64,000 bases of DNA from Bremerella cremea (GTDB lineage: Bacteria; Planctomycetota; Planctomycetia; Pirellulales; Pirellulaceae). Both the position numbers and the translations under genes were made by a program. Shown piece by piece: positions 1 through 8,575 of this stretch; positions within the stretch are counted from its first letter, which is position 1; each line of letters begins with the position of its first letter. The notes beneath the pieces were generated by a model that did no database searches, was not told where the DNA came from, and was given only the letters and a program-made list of their open reading frames with translations. The DNA is taken from assembly GCF_003335505.1 (NCBI RefSeq), contig NZ_QPEX01000045.1:1-64000 (forward strand). The letters run 5' to 3'.

Positions 1-1
1 G

Positions 2-178
2 TCTGAGTCCACACCAGAACCGAAGTCTGAGTCCAAACCAGAACCGAAGTCTGAGTCCAAACCAGAACCGAAGTCAAACCAGAACCGAAGTCTGAGTCCA
101 AACCAGAACCGAAGTCTGAGTCCAAACCAGAACCGAAGTCTGAGTCCAAACCAGAACCGAAGTCTGAGTCCAAACCGG
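2..178 (+). repeat. 24-bp coding tandem repeat with one 17-bp unit
   Basis: Units beginning with TCTGAGTCC start at 2, 26, 50, 91, 115, 139 and 163. Each full unit is 24 bp and encodes Ser-Glu-Ser-Lys-Pro-Glu-Pro-Lys. One unit, around 59-75, is only 17 bp, so 7 bp are missing and the reading frame changes there: before it the Lys/Pro/Glu frame starts at position 2, after it at position 55. A further degenerate stretch (Pro-Lys-Pro-Gln) follows to about 205. The repeat codes a charged, extended linker in front of the DUF1080 region. Confidence 0.9.
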
Positions 179-1164
179 TACCGAAGCCGCAGCCAAAGCC
201 TGATCCGCGTAAGATTGCCATTACCGACTTGAGCGAGGTTGATGCCGACTTTGCTCTTCAGGGAGAATACTTCGGTAAGATTCGCCTTCCCAACGGCGTG
301 CTTGAAGACGTTGGTATTCAAGTGGTCGCACGTGGCAATGGCAAGTTTGTCGGTCGTCAGCTTCGTGGCGGTTTACCAGGTAACGGCTGGTACAACGGAG
401 CCAAACTTGAACTCACTGGCGAGCGTGAAGGACGCCGGGCCTTACTATTCCACGGCGATTACCGTGTTTCCGTTGAAGACAACAAAGCCACCATTGTTAA
501 CTCGCACGGCGACACGCTGGGCATCCTGTCGAAGGTTGATCGCCAGAGCCAGTTCCTGGGGCTCAAGCCGACCCCCAATGCCGTGGTGTTGTTTGATGGC
601 ACGTCGACGGAACACTTCGTGAATGGCAAGATCGACGAAAACGGCAACCTTCAGTTCGGCACCGTAACGAAACGTCCTGTGGGAGACTTCCGTCTTCACA
701 TCGAATTTCGCTTGCCCTATATGCCTTATGCCACCGGCCAAGGGCGTTCCAACAGCGGGCTATACATCCAAGAGCGTTACGAAGTGCAGATCCTCGATTC
801 CTTCGGGCTCGATCCGCAGTTCAACGATTGCGGTTCGCTCTATCGCACGAAGATTCCAGACATCAACATGAGCTTCCCGCCGCTTTCGTGGCAGACCTAC
901 GATGTCTTCTTCACGGCAGCCCGCTTCGATAGCGAAGGTAACAAGATAGCCCCAGCCCGCATCAGCGTGGTACACAACGGAATCCTCGTTCAAGACAACT
1001 ACGAGATCCCCAACAAAACCGGCGCTGGCAAGCAGGAAGGGCCAACCCCAGGGGTGCTCAAGTTGCAAGACCACGGTAATCCGGTCGTGTTCCGCAATAT
1101 CTGGATCGAGTACCTGAACGAACCAGCAACGATCGGGGAAGAACTTCCTCATCCGGCGAATTAA
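55..1164 (+). CDS. DUF1080 (3-keto-disaccharide hydrolase-like) protein, 5' end missing or frameshifted
   Basis: The frame is open from 55 to the stop at 1162-1164. It reads a Ser/Lys/Pro/Glu linker, then a beta-rich region, then a DUF1080 (concanavalin-like) domain covering about the last 190 residues, with the typical LFDG near its start, an NSGLYIQERYEVQILDS stretch and a closing VVFRNIWIEYL strand. DUF1080 proteins are mostly exported planctomycete proteins, some of which hydrolyse 3-keto-disaccharides. The N-terminus lies outside the window or in another frame: the repeat frame upstream of 59 is offset by one from this frame, and continued unshifted it would stop at 230-232. A TTG at 229 is the first possible in-frame start after the repeats, but it has no convincing ribosome site. 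So the locus is either a frameshifted gene or carries an assembly error in the repeat. Confidence 0.8.
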   Translation, partial: VQTRTEVKPEPKSESKPEPKSESKPEPKSESKPEPKSESKPVPKPQPKPDPRKIAITDLSEVDADFALQGEYFGKIRLPNGVLEDVGIQVVARGNGKFVGRQLRGGLPGNGWYNGAKLELTGEREGRRALLFHGDYRVSVEDNKATIVNSHGDTLGILSKVDRQSQFLGLKPTPNAVVLFDGTSTEHFVNGKIDENGNLQFGTVTKRPVGDFRLHIEFRLPYMPYATGQGRSNSGLYIQERYEVQILDSFGLDPQFNDCGSLYRTKIPDINMSFPPLSWQTYDVFFTAARFDSEGNKIAPARISVVHNGILVQDNYEIPNKTGAGKQEGPTPGVLKLQDHGNPVVFRNIWIEYLNEPATIGEELPHPAN

Positions 1165-1204
1165 CGGTGCCCGGCCTAAGTGCCCGCACACAACATCCGT
1201 TCCG

Positions 1205-1224
1205 CTTGCTGCATTGGCAGCAAG
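1205..1224. other. Hairpin between convergent genes
   Basis: CTTGCTGC and GCAGCAAG are perfect 8-bp arms around the loop ATTG, in the 121-bp gap between convergent genes. No T-run follows on either strand, so termination is only a possibility. Confidence 0.4.
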
Positions 1225-1285
1225 CTTCCGGGCGAAACGCTACCGGCAATGCTAAACGGAGCGGATCAGAGAAATTCCCCCGGCG

Positions 1286-2971
1286 TTAAGCCTGGCGTTC
1301 CAGACCGACCATGCACATATCGTCGTACTGGGGACTTCCGTCCATGAACTTGCGGCAATCGTGGATGATCGCTTCGCTAATTACATCGACATCTGTGTGA
1401 TCGGACACGCACTTCATCATGCGTTCCATGCCAAACTGATCCCCTTTCGAGTTCATCGCTTCGTTGATGCCATCGGTATAGATGAATAGCATCTCGCCGG
1501 GACTAAGCGTTAAACGGGCGACATCATAATCCATGTCTTCCATGATCCCCAGCGGCAAGCCGATTTCTTCTTCGAAGATCATGGAACAAGTTCCATCCGC
1601 TTTCCGCAAAATGGGTGGATTATGCCCGGCATTAATCAACGTAATCTCGTGATTGGCGGGGTTTAGAATGGCAATTGCCAGGGTGACAAACTTGTCGTCG
1701 GGGGTTGCGGCGGCAAAGTCATTGTTCAAATGATACGCGGCCTTCTGGGGATCGGGATCAGAAGCCAGGCAATAGCGAGCCTCCGCCGAAAGCTTGGCCA
1801 TCATTAGCGAGGCCGCAATGCCATGCCCCACAACATCTCCCACCAAAATGGCCGTCGAGCCATCGGGCAAGGAAATATAATCGTAGTAGTCTCCACCAAC
1901 CGAATTGGCGGCCAAATAGTAGTGGGCAAAACGATAGCCTTCGACCAAGGGATCGGAGGATGGCAGAAAACCAATTTGCACCTGATTCGCCGCATGCAGA
2001 TCGCGCTGAAAAGAAATCTGGCGAATGGCCGCATCGTGTAATTGAGCCCGCTCGATTGCCGCCGCTGCTTGCATTCCAACGCTGACCAACACCTCGAGAT
2101 CTTCCTTTTGGAAGCGTTTGCGCTGATCGAGCGTATCGATTTGAATGACCCCCACCACTTCGTCGTCCGCGCTAACCAATGGCGCGCACATGATCGAGCG
2201 AATCTTGAAGTCGGTGATACTTTGGCTCATCTCGAAACGTGAATCGGCTGCCGCATCGGCAGACAGGACGGCTTCACGGGTTTTCATCACGTGCTTAACG
2301 ATGGTGCGGCTGATCCGAATTTCTTCCTCGTCATTCTCGCGCCGTGCTTTCGTCCAGCGAGGAATCATATTGCCCGACGCATCCATCATGATGATGAATC
2401 CGCGATCGGCCTGCAGGAAGATATGGAACAAGCTTTCCAGCACCTTAGGCAAGACCTCCTCCATCGAGAGGGTCCCCGTCAGTTCGCGAGTAATCTGCAA
2501 GAGCGCGTTGAGCTTCACCTCAGGGCTGGCCGTTAGGTGAATCGATCCACTTTGCGAGGAGACCTCGAATTTCGACATAATTGTCGAGGTAGCCCCGTCA
2601 TCGTCGATCATCACTGCGCCAAACGCCCCTGGTCCATCGGCCTTTAGCCCGACGGTTTCCGTTGGCGAAGGTTTGTGCCCTTCAATTTTGTACTCGAAGG
2701 AAACATCGCATACGCGAATCGAGTCGTCGTGCTGCAAAATGTGAGGGCCTGAGAGCTGCACGTCGTTTACGAAAGTCCCGTTCCGACTTCCTAGATCCTC
2801 GATCTTGAACTTACCGTCGACTCGGGAAATCTTGGCATGGTAACGGCTTACCGCCCCAACTTCGACAATGATGTCGCACTCAGGGTGTCGTCCAATAACA
2901 AATTCTTGTCCGGCGAGAAAAATTTTCTTGCCGGCGTCCGGGCCATTCAGTGCAACCAGATAACTGGACAT
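1286..2971 (-). CDS. FHA-GAF-PP2C (SpoIIE/RsbU-type) serine phosphatase
   Basis: The protein has 561 residues with an N-terminal FHA domain (about 20-95, including GRHPECD and the SRNGTFVN loop), a GAF domain (about 170-330) and a C-terminal PP2C/SpoIIE-type phosphatase (about 370-560) with GGDYYDY and GDVVGHG metal-binding motifs. FHA domains bind phosphothreonine and GAF domains bind small ligands, so this is a signalling phosphatase that probably acts in the cytoplasm on a phosphorylated partner such as an anti-sigma antagonist. I chose the ATG at 2969-2971 because the FHA fold begins right after it and an AAAGG sequence lies just upstream. An upstream in-frame start at 3109 would add 46 residues that do not look like a domain. 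No partner switch gene is adjacent. The family is clear; the target is unknown. Confidence 0.9.
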   Translation of the reverse strand: MSSYLVALNGPDAGKKIFLAGQEFVIGRHPECDIIVEVGAVSRYHAKISRVDGKFKIEDLGSRNGTFVNDVQLSGPHILQHDDSIRVCDVSFEYKIEGHKPSPTETVGLKADGPGAFGAVMIDDDGATSTIMSKFEVSSQSGSIHLTASPEVKLNALLQITRELTGTLSMEEVLPKVLESLFHIFLQADRGFIIMMDASGNMIPRWTKARRENDEEEIRISRTIVKHVMKTREAVLSADAAADSRFEMSQSITDFKIRSIMCAPLVSADDEVVGVIQIDTLDQRKRFQKEDLEVLVSVGMQAAAAIERAQLHDAAIRQISFQRDLHAANQVQIGFLPSSDPLVEGYRFAHYYLAANSVGGDYYDYISLPDGSTAILVGDVVGHGIAASLMMAKLSAEARYCLASDPDPQKAAYHLNNDFAAATPDDKFVTLAIAILNPANHEITLINAGHNPPILRKADGTCSMIFEEEIGLPLGIMEDMDYDVARLTLSPGEMLFIYTDGINEAMNSKGDQFGMERMMKCVSDHTDVDVISEAIIHDCRKFMDGSPQYDDMCMVGLERQA

Positions 2972-3141
2972 ACCTTTGAAAGAGCTCCCAAAACAGGAAG
3001 TGGCCCAAGACAAGGCGCACCATCGCGAAATTTGTCGAGGAAAAGGACTTTTTGCTCGCTCTCTGTAAGAACAAGCAGAACAGGGTAGGGGTAGTCTAAC
3101 AATTTCCACCCAGGTCCACCATAGTTCGACGCCTGAATCCC

Positions 3142-3170
3142 TTGACGCCAGACGACTTAGGCCCTAATCT
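3142..3170 (+). promoter_or_regulatory. Sigma-70-type promoter of the tRNA gene
   Basis: TTGACG at 3142-3147 and TAATCT at 3165-3170 are separated by exactly 17 bases. The expected start, about 3177, lies about ten bases before the mature tRNA end at 3187. Confidence 0.65.
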
Positions 3171-3186
3171 TAGGCATTCCAAGCAC

Positions 3187-3257
3187 TGGGGAATAGTGTA
3201 ACGGTAGCACGACAGATTCTGACTCTGTTAGTCAAGGTTCAAATCCTTGTTCCCCAG
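3187..3257 (+). tRNA. tRNA-Gln (anticodon CTG)
   Basis: A full cloverleaf can be drawn. The acceptor arm TGGGGAA pairs with TTCCCCA, the anticodon stem ACAGA pairs with TCTGT around the loop TTCTGAC (anticodon CTG), and the T stem CAAGG pairs with CCTTG around TTCAAAT. The discriminator base is G at 3257. The following bases are CTT, so the CCA end is not encoded and must be added by enzyme. The gene stands alone, reads codon CAG, and has its own promoter just upstream. Confidence 0.95.
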
Positions 3258-3349
3258 CTTTTTCCGTTGGCTCGCAAGATCCGCGAGCTTTTTTTTCGCG
3301 CGGAAAGGAATTCCCGCCCCACCACTCCTTCTACTTCGCGTCCGTTTCG

Positions 3350-4561
3350 ATGGAGCCTTCCTCTCAAAGCGGCCCTGCTGGGAACCATGATCGGTCCCAA
3401 TCAAATTCAAACGCCGTTGCGCTTCTGAGGGTGTTTCTGTACTGCCTAGTTGTCGCTGTGTTCGGGGCTTGGGCAATCAGTTATTGGACTAGTTCGCCAG
3501 CGGACCAGGTGGTGCTCAACCCAGATGCCAAGCCACGGGTCATTTCCCCGCGAGGCGATTTGGCCGCCGACGAAAAATCAACGATCGATCTCTTTGAAAA
3601 CTCTGCCGATTCGGTTGTCTTTATCACCACCTCCCAACAATTCCTGGCCGCCGGAACGGCTAAAGTTTCCGAAATGGCAACCGGGCAGGGGAGTGGCTTT
3701 GTGTGGGATAAAGAGGGGCACATTGTCACCAATTACCATGTGATTAAGCCGATCGTCCAGGGCTCTGGGCGAGCCCATATTACCTTTGCCGACGCTTCGA
3801 GCTACGTCGCCTCTGTCGTGGGTACTTCGCCCGAAAACGACTTGGCCGTGCTACAAGTGAAAGATTTTCAAGGCAAGGAATTTACCCCTATCCCCATCGG
3901 CACCTCTGCCGATCTGCGCGTAGGCCAGAAAGTATTTGCGATCGGCAATCCCTTTGGTTTCGATCATACGCTCACCACCGGAATCATTAGCGGGCTGGGG
4001 CGTTCGATCGAAGCGGAAGATGGTCGCCAGATTGACGATCTGATCCAGACCGATGCCGCAATCAATCCTGGTAACAGCGGCGGCCCCTTGCTTGATAGCA
4101 GTGGGCGGCTCATTGGGGTGAATTCAGCAATTTATAGCCCCAGTGGTGCTTATGCAGGCATTGGCTTTGCCATTCCTGTCGATACGGTCAACGCGGTCGT
4201 CACCGAGTTGATTCGTTTTGGCGTTATCAAACGTCCCTATCTGGGCGTTCGCTTCGCACCTCCGACAATCAACGCCCAACTTGGCATCCAAGGGGCAATC
4301 GTGGGGGAAGTCATCCCAGGCAGTCCTGCCGAGGCCGCTGGCATTCATCCCACCGTCCAGGACCCGCAAGGGGGCATCATCCTAGGAGACATCATCGTCG
4401 CCATCGACGGCAAGCCAATCCAAAATTACGGCGATGTGGTCAACGTTCTGTTCGACCACAAGGTGGGCGACGTGCTGGATATGAAGGTCATTCGCGGCGT
4501 ACGCCCTGGCGGTACCGCCGAGGAAGTCGAACTACAAGTAAAATTGACGGAATCGACTTAG
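3350..4561 (+). CDS. HtrA/DegP-type trypsin-like serine protease, one PDZ
   Basis: The protein has 403 residues. A single hydrophobic segment at about 24-46 anchors it in the inner membrane, followed by an S1C protease domain with the full triad: His130 in TNYHV, Asp164 in ENDLAV and Ser243 in NPGNSGGPL. One PDZ domain follows from about 296 (RPYLGVRF). One membrane segment plus one PDZ resembles DegS or HtrA of Gram-positives rather than the two-PDZ DegP. It probably degrades misfolded proteins, or cleaves a signalling target, outside the cytoplasmic membrane. The gene starts 93 bases after the tRNA and is followed 44 bases later by a HAD phosphatase gene in the same direction, so co-transcription is possible. 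The start ATG at 3350 leaves a polar 23-residue tail before the membrane segment. Confidence 0.92.
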   Translation: MEPSSQSGPAGNHDRSQSNSNAVALLRVFLYCLVVAVFGAWAISYWTSSPADQVVLNPDAKPRVISPRGDLAADEKSTIDLFENSADSVVFITTSQQFLAAGTAKVSEMATGQGSGFVWDKEGHIVTNYHVIKPIVQGSGRAHITFADASSYVASVVGTSPENDLAVLQVKDFQGKEFTPIPIGTSADLRVGQKVFAIGNPFGFDHTLTTGIISGLGRSIEAEDGRQIDDLIQTDAAINPGNSGGPLLDSSGRLIGVNSAIYSPSGAYAGIGFAIPVDTVNAVVTELIRFGVIKRPYLGVRFAPPTINAQLGIQGAIVGEVIPGSPAEAAGIHPTVQDPQGGIILGDIIVAIDGKPIQNYGDVVNVLFDHKVGDVLDMKVIRGVRPGGTAEEVELQVKLTEST

Positions 4562-4605
4562 TATTAGCAGTCGTTCTTTACCTTCACCCCCAGCCAAAGC
4601 TTGCG

Positions 4606-5283
4606 ATGAAAGTTTGTCTTTTCGACATTGATGGAACCTTGATCAACACCGGCAAAGCAGGCAAGGACGCTATGGTGGCTGCGTTTCTGCAAGCTGCCGA
4701 ACTAACACAAATCGAGCACGACCTGCACCTCAGCGGGAAGACCGACCGCGGCATCTTTGGTGAACTGTTTGAACAGCACGGCAAATCCGTTTCGGAAGAG
4801 AACTGGCAGCACTTCATCGACCTTTACCTGGCTGGCCTCGAGAAAAATCTTCCTCTTCGCCAAGGTACCGTTCTGCCGGGCGTCACGCCGTTGTTGGCTC
4901 AACTTTCCGAGCGTGACGACGTGTTACTTGGCCTTCTAACAGGCAACGTCGCCCGAGGAGCCGAACTTAAATTGACGCATTACGGCATTAATCACTATTT
5001 CTCTTTTGGTGGTTTTGGCGACGTACACGCCCACCGTAACAACGTTGCCCAGGCCGCTCTGGAAGCTGCCCTTACGCACCATGGTCAGGCCATCTCTCCG
5101 CGCGACGTCTACGTAATTGGCGATACTCCCAACGATATCATTTGCGCGCAAGCGATCGGTGCGCAATCAATCGCAGTAGCCACGGGTGTTTTTTCGGTAG
5201 AACAACTCCGTCAGCATTCCCCCGACCTCTTGGTCTCAGACTTGGCTGATCTGAAGTCAATCAGCTCTTTCATCTTAAATTAG
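4606..5283 (+). CDS. HAD-family phosphatase (phosphoglycolate phosphatase-like)
   Basis: The 225-residue protein has the HAD motifs in order: the nucleophile DxDGT at residues 7-11 (FDIDGTL), LLTGN at 110-114, and GDTPND at 172-177 for magnesium binding. A helical cap lies between motifs 1 and 2, as in the phosphoglycolate phosphatase/beta-phosphoglucomutase subfamily. The likely reaction is removal of phosphate from a small metabolite in the cytoplasm. The exact substrate cannot be read from sequence, so I give no gene symbol. It follows the protease gene by 44 bases and ends before a gap of about 305 bases. Confidence 0.9.
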   Translation: MKVCLFDIDGTLINTGKAGKDAMVAAFLQAAELTQIEHDLHLSGKTDRGIFGELFEQHGKSVSEENWQHFIDLYLAGLEKNLPLRQGTVLPGVTPLLAQLSERDDVLLGLLTGNVARGAELKLTHYGINHYFSFGGFGDVHAHRNNVAQAALEAALTHHGQAISPRDVYVIGDTPNDIICAQAIGAQSIAVATGVFSVEQLRQHSPDLLVSDLADLKSISSFILN

Positions 5284-5588
5284 ATTGCGTACTCCGCAAC
5301 GAGCCGCAGTCTTCGGCAACGAAGCAGGAAAACACACAGCGTTCTGTTATGTCTTGCAGGGACTGCGAGTGCTTCCCCTCTCGAAGATTTCGATTTGAAT
5401 ACGAAGAAGTAATTCCTCGCTGCTTTCAATCCGATATCCGGCCGCATCTAGCAAGCCCGCTGGACGCGGCCGGTTTTGTTTCTCGACTCTACTTTTTGGC
5501 ACTGGGTTGCGAACGCTAAGCATATCCCGAGAATTGGACCTTAGCAGAGGATTCATCCAGTCCCAACTTCTCGAAAGCGTAGCAACTC
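5284..5588. other. Gap of 305 bases without a recognised gene
   Basis: Between the HAD phosphatase and the aminopeptidase gene. Short open frames on both strands have no recognisable protein character. I see no tRNA, repeat or strong terminator hairpin; it probably holds the promoter of the downstream gene. Confidence 0.5.
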
Positions 5589-6695
5589 ATGGCGTCTTCC
5601 AGCAGCAAATCGAACCCCCGCCTTTCAAAACTCCGCCGCTTGATCAAACAAAGCGGTGCCGATGCGTTGTTGGTCACCAATTTCAAGAATGTGACCTACC
5701 TGACGGGCTTTACGGGTGACGATAGCTATCTGCTGGTAACTCCCAAGAACGAAATTCTGTTTAGCGATCCACGTTATAGCGAGCAGCTAGAAACAGAATG
5801 CCCTGGACTGGAATTGGAAATCCGCCAACCAGGCGTTCCTATCCTTAGTACCGTCCAAAAAGCGGTTGCTAAAGCCAAAATCCAAACGCTCGGCATCGAA
5901 AGCCCTTCGATGACCGTCGAGTTGTTCCATAAGTTGTGTGCCAAGCTCGACAAAGTGAAAGTCCAGCCCGTCGATGGCTTTGTCGAGCAGCTTCGCGAGA
6001 TCAAGGACAAGCAAGAGATCGCTTTGACGCGAGAAGCGATTGCCTTAGCTGAAAAGGCGTTTGCAATCGTAAAAGCAGGACTGCGTGGCGATCAAACCGA
6101 AAAAGAGATCGAAGCGATCATCAATTTCGAAATCCAGCGCAACGGCGGCCGAGGAACCAGCTTCCCACCGATTGTTGGTGTCGGAGCCCGGGCTGCTTTG
6201 CCACATGGTACGCCTGGCCTGACGAAGATTCAAGAAGACAGCTTTGTGCTGATCGACTGGGGCGCTGATTACCAGTTCTACAAAAGCGACCTGACCCGCG
6301 TGCTGTTCACCGGCAAAGCCCCCGCCAAGATGAAGAAGATGTACGACGTTTGCTTGAAGGCTCAGCTCGCCGCGATCGAACAAATCAAACCGGGCGCCAT
6401 CATGAAAGATGTCGACCACGCCGCCCGTAGCGTGATCGCCAAGGCAGGCTGGGGCAAAAACTTCGGTCACGGCCTGGGGCACGGTCTCGGGCTCGATATC
6501 CACGAAGCCCCACGTCTCGGCTCAAACGTCGATCGCCCGCTGGAAGTCGGTATGGTTGTGACCGTTGAGCCAGGTATCTACATTCCCGGTTTCGGGGGCG
6601 TGCGCATCGAAGACGATATCCTAGTCACCAAAGATGGGCACGAAGTAATGACCAGCGTGCCCAAGTCGTTTGAAGAGATGCAGGTAACGCTGTAG
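5589..6695 (+). CDS. M24 family Xaa-Pro aminopeptidase
   Basis: The 368-residue protein has a creatinase N-terminal domain (about 1-135) and an M24 metallopeptidase 'pita-bread' domain (about 140-360). The five metal ligands can be seen: Asp in LIDWGAD, Asp in SDLTR, His in GHGLGLDIHEAP, Glu in EPGIYIPG and Glu in RIEDDIL. It removes N-terminal residues that precede proline in cytoplasmic peptides and needs two divalent metals. Length and layout fit PepP/YqhT-type enzymes. In many bacteria this gene is followed by efp, accB and accC. Here accB-accC lie 1.3 kb downstream, with no efp and with a gene of opposite direction in between. Confidence 0.93.
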   Translation: MASSSSKSNPRLSKLRRLIKQSGADALLVTNFKNVTYLTGFTGDDSYLLVTPKNEILFSDPRYSEQLETECPGLELEIRQPGVPILSTVQKAVAKAKIQTLGIESPSMTVELFHKLCAKLDKVKVQPVDGFVEQLREIKDKQEIALTREAIALAEKAFAIVKAGLRGDQTEKEIEAIINFEIQRNGGRGTSFPPIVGVGARAALPHGTPGLTKIQEDSFVLIDWGADYQFYKSDLTRVLFTGKAPAKMKKMYDVCLKAQLAAIEQIKPGAIMKDVDHAARSVIAKAGWGKNFGHGLGHGLGLDIHEAPRLGSNVDRPLEVGMVVTVEPGIYIPGFGGVRIEDDILVTKDGHEVMTSVPKSFEEMQVTL

Positions 6696-6745
6696 CGAGT
6701 TACCTGGTTCACGACAACAAGGGGAGGGGACCAACCGTGGCTTGC

Positions 6746-7693
6746 CTATTCAACCGGCGGCAAGCTGCTCCAATCGGGATCGCCTTCCGGTTTGGGGGCG
6801 TTGCTATGGATAGTAGGTAGAGAACCCCAACCGCGAAACCTCTGATAGCCGGCTTGTATTGATGCCGAGCGACCTGGATTAGGCAGATTCTCTAAATCAA
6901 ATTCGCTCTCGGGAATCGCTTCATTGACGTCTGTCCAGGTTAGCTTCCAATTCATAAAGGGGCTATGGCTTTGGCTTCTGAATTCGCGAAAGTTCGTGAT
7001 CACCCAGACATCATTGACTTTCGCCCACAACATTTCTGAACGGGCGACCAGCCTTGTTCGATCGGCTCCGAGTTGTTCGATCCGGGTCGTGACATAATCA
7101 CGCGAAGGATCGAGCCACAACTGCATCGTGACGGCGTAATGGTTTTCTTCTTGTTTTGGCAAAAGAACTTTGATTCGCCACAGCGTTTCCCCTTTCTCCG
7201 ACTCCAACACTTCTGAATTCGCGAACGCTTCTTTCAACAAAGCATGGTTCGACATCCACTGCTGTAAACGCGATGCCGGTCCTAGAGAAAAACCGAGAGT
7301 TTGGACGTTAAAGGGCACGACACCTCGCTCCGACACATGCAAATCGGTCGGATTAAGAACGATAAAACTACGACCATCCCGGGCACTATATTGATGCTCA
7401 GAAGTCTCGAGAAAAGCCGACTTCAAGCCATCTTCTAAAAAATACGCCGGTATACGATCGTCGAAGACCAGTTCCAAGCGATCCTCGCTGATGCTTCCCT
7501 TTGTTATTCTGGTACGTTCAAGAGCCTCAGAAAATCCAGCAATCGAACATCGACCGCTCACCAGCCGATCGCGGGTTTCAGACATCTTCTTCAGGGCTTC
7601 CTTGGCATCGATCTCTTCCGCCCAGGCCGAGGGAAGCAAGATAAGTCCTAGCAGTGTGCAGCCGACAACGACTACGATTTGGTTCCTGAACAT
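6746..7693 (-). CDS. Exported protein, possibly LolA/MucB-like fold
   Basis: The protein has 315 residues and a signal peptide (hydrophobic VVVVGCTLLGLILLP, then AWAEE). The rest is beta-rich and contains LWRIKVLLP and VTMQLWLDPSRDYV, a pattern common to planctomycete exported proteins that resemble outer-membrane lipoprotein carrier (LolA/RseB) folds; this similarity is tentative. The ATG at 7691-7693 was chosen because GGAGA lies 8 bases upstream and the signal peptide begins there; an upstream in-frame start at 7732 adds 13 residues. The gene sits opposite to its neighbours between the aminopeptidase and accB. Function unknown. Confidence 0.75.
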   Translation of the reverse strand: MFRNQIVVVVGCTLLGLILLPSAWAEEIDAKEALKKMSETRDRLVSGRCSIAGFSEALERTRITKGSISEDRLELVFDDRIPAYFLEDGLKSAFLETSEHQYSARDGRSFIVLNPTDLHVSERGVVPFNVQTLGFSLGPASRLQQWMSNHALLKEAFANSEVLESEKGETLWRIKVLLPKQEENHYAVTMQLWLDPSRDYVTTRIEQLGADRTRLVARSEMLWAKVNDVWVITNFREFRSQSHSPFMNWKLTWTDVNEAIPESEFDLENLPNPGRSASIQAGYQRFRGWGSLPTIHSNAPKPEGDPDWSSLPPVE

Positions 7694-8015
7694 CACTGAT
7701 TCTCCAAGATTCGTTTTTTGCGGTGCCTGCAAGTCCCTCCGTTATAGGGGGCGTTCTCATCGGAAGCAACCAATTGTTCGGGTACCGAATGAATCGTCGC
7801 TGCTCTGCCTGTTTTCAGCACGAACCTCCACTATCTCCGCCCTGATTAACGCGTTATAGCGAGGACAATTCTCACTTAAGCCGGGCAAGAGAGTCAATTT
7901 ACGAGTTCCTAATCCCATCTGGACGAAACCTACGTTTATCCCTTACGCTGTAAAGCTTTGCCATAAACATAATTCGACCATAATCCTCTAGCGGACAATC
8001 CGTGGGAGCGCATGA
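7694..8015. other. Divergent intergenic region upstream of accB
   Basis: 322 bases between the exported-protein gene (minus) and accB (plus). It should hold both promoters, but I see no pair of boxes strong enough to mark. Confidence 0.4.
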
Positions 8016-8525
8016 ATGTCTGATTCGAAATCGACGCCCAGCAATGTTTTTAACGTTGATACGGTGCGTGCCCTTGTCGAGCTGATGAAGCAGCATGATC
8101 TGAGTGAAGTTGACTTGCGTGAAGGGGATCAAAAGATCTCGCTGAAGCGTGGCAGCCAGGCCCCAATCTACGCAGCACCTGCTCCGATGCAGGTCGCTCC
8201 GATGCAGCAAGCCGTTGCCCCAGCCCCGGTTGCCGCACCAGCAGCCGGCGGTGGCGAAAGTGCCGCCGCAGCCGACTCCCACTTGGTTGCCATTAAAAGC
8301 CCCATGGTTGGGACGTTCTATATTCGCCCCAAACCTGAAGCAGACCCCTTTGTTCGCGTAGGCGATCACGTTTCCGACGATACGGTGGTCTGTATCATTG
8401 AAGCGATGAAGGTTTTCAACGACATCAAAGCGGAACTCTCTGGCAAGGTTGTCAAAATTCTGGTTAAGAATGAAGAGCCGGTCGAATATGGCCAGCCGTT
8501 GTTCATGATCGATCCGCAAGGTTAA
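8016..8525 (+). CDS. accB: Biotin carboxyl carrier protein of acetyl-CoA carboxylase
   Basis: The 169-residue protein has a short N-terminal region, an Ala/Pro-rich flexible linker (about 50-85) and a C-terminal biotinyl domain. The biotin attachment lysine is Lys132 in EAMKVFN, with Val-Phe in place of the common Met-Met after the lysine. It carries the biotin that AccC carboxylates with bicarbonate and ATP, and hands the carboxyl group to the transferase for malonyl-CoA synthesis in the cytoplasm. accC follows after 50 bases, so the pair is an operon. An ATG four bases upstream is out of frame. Confidence 0.96.
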   Translation: MSDSKSTPSNVFNVDTVRALVELMKQHDLSEVDLREGDQKISLKRGSQAPIYAAPAPMQVAPMQQAVAPAPVAAPAAGGGESAAAADSHLVAIKSPMVGTFYIRPKPEADPFVRVGDHVSDDTVVCIIEAMKVFNDIKAELSGKVVKILVKNEEPVEYGQPLFMIDPQG

Positions 8526-8575
8526 GCAACTCCTTACTTCACCTTTCCACAGGGAAGGGGACCTGACACCTACGC

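Noticed and set aside
2..178. Short repeats at the window start as a CRISPR array
   Set aside because: The units are contiguous, carry no spacers and code for a Ser/Lys/Pro/Glu linker in frame with DUF1080.
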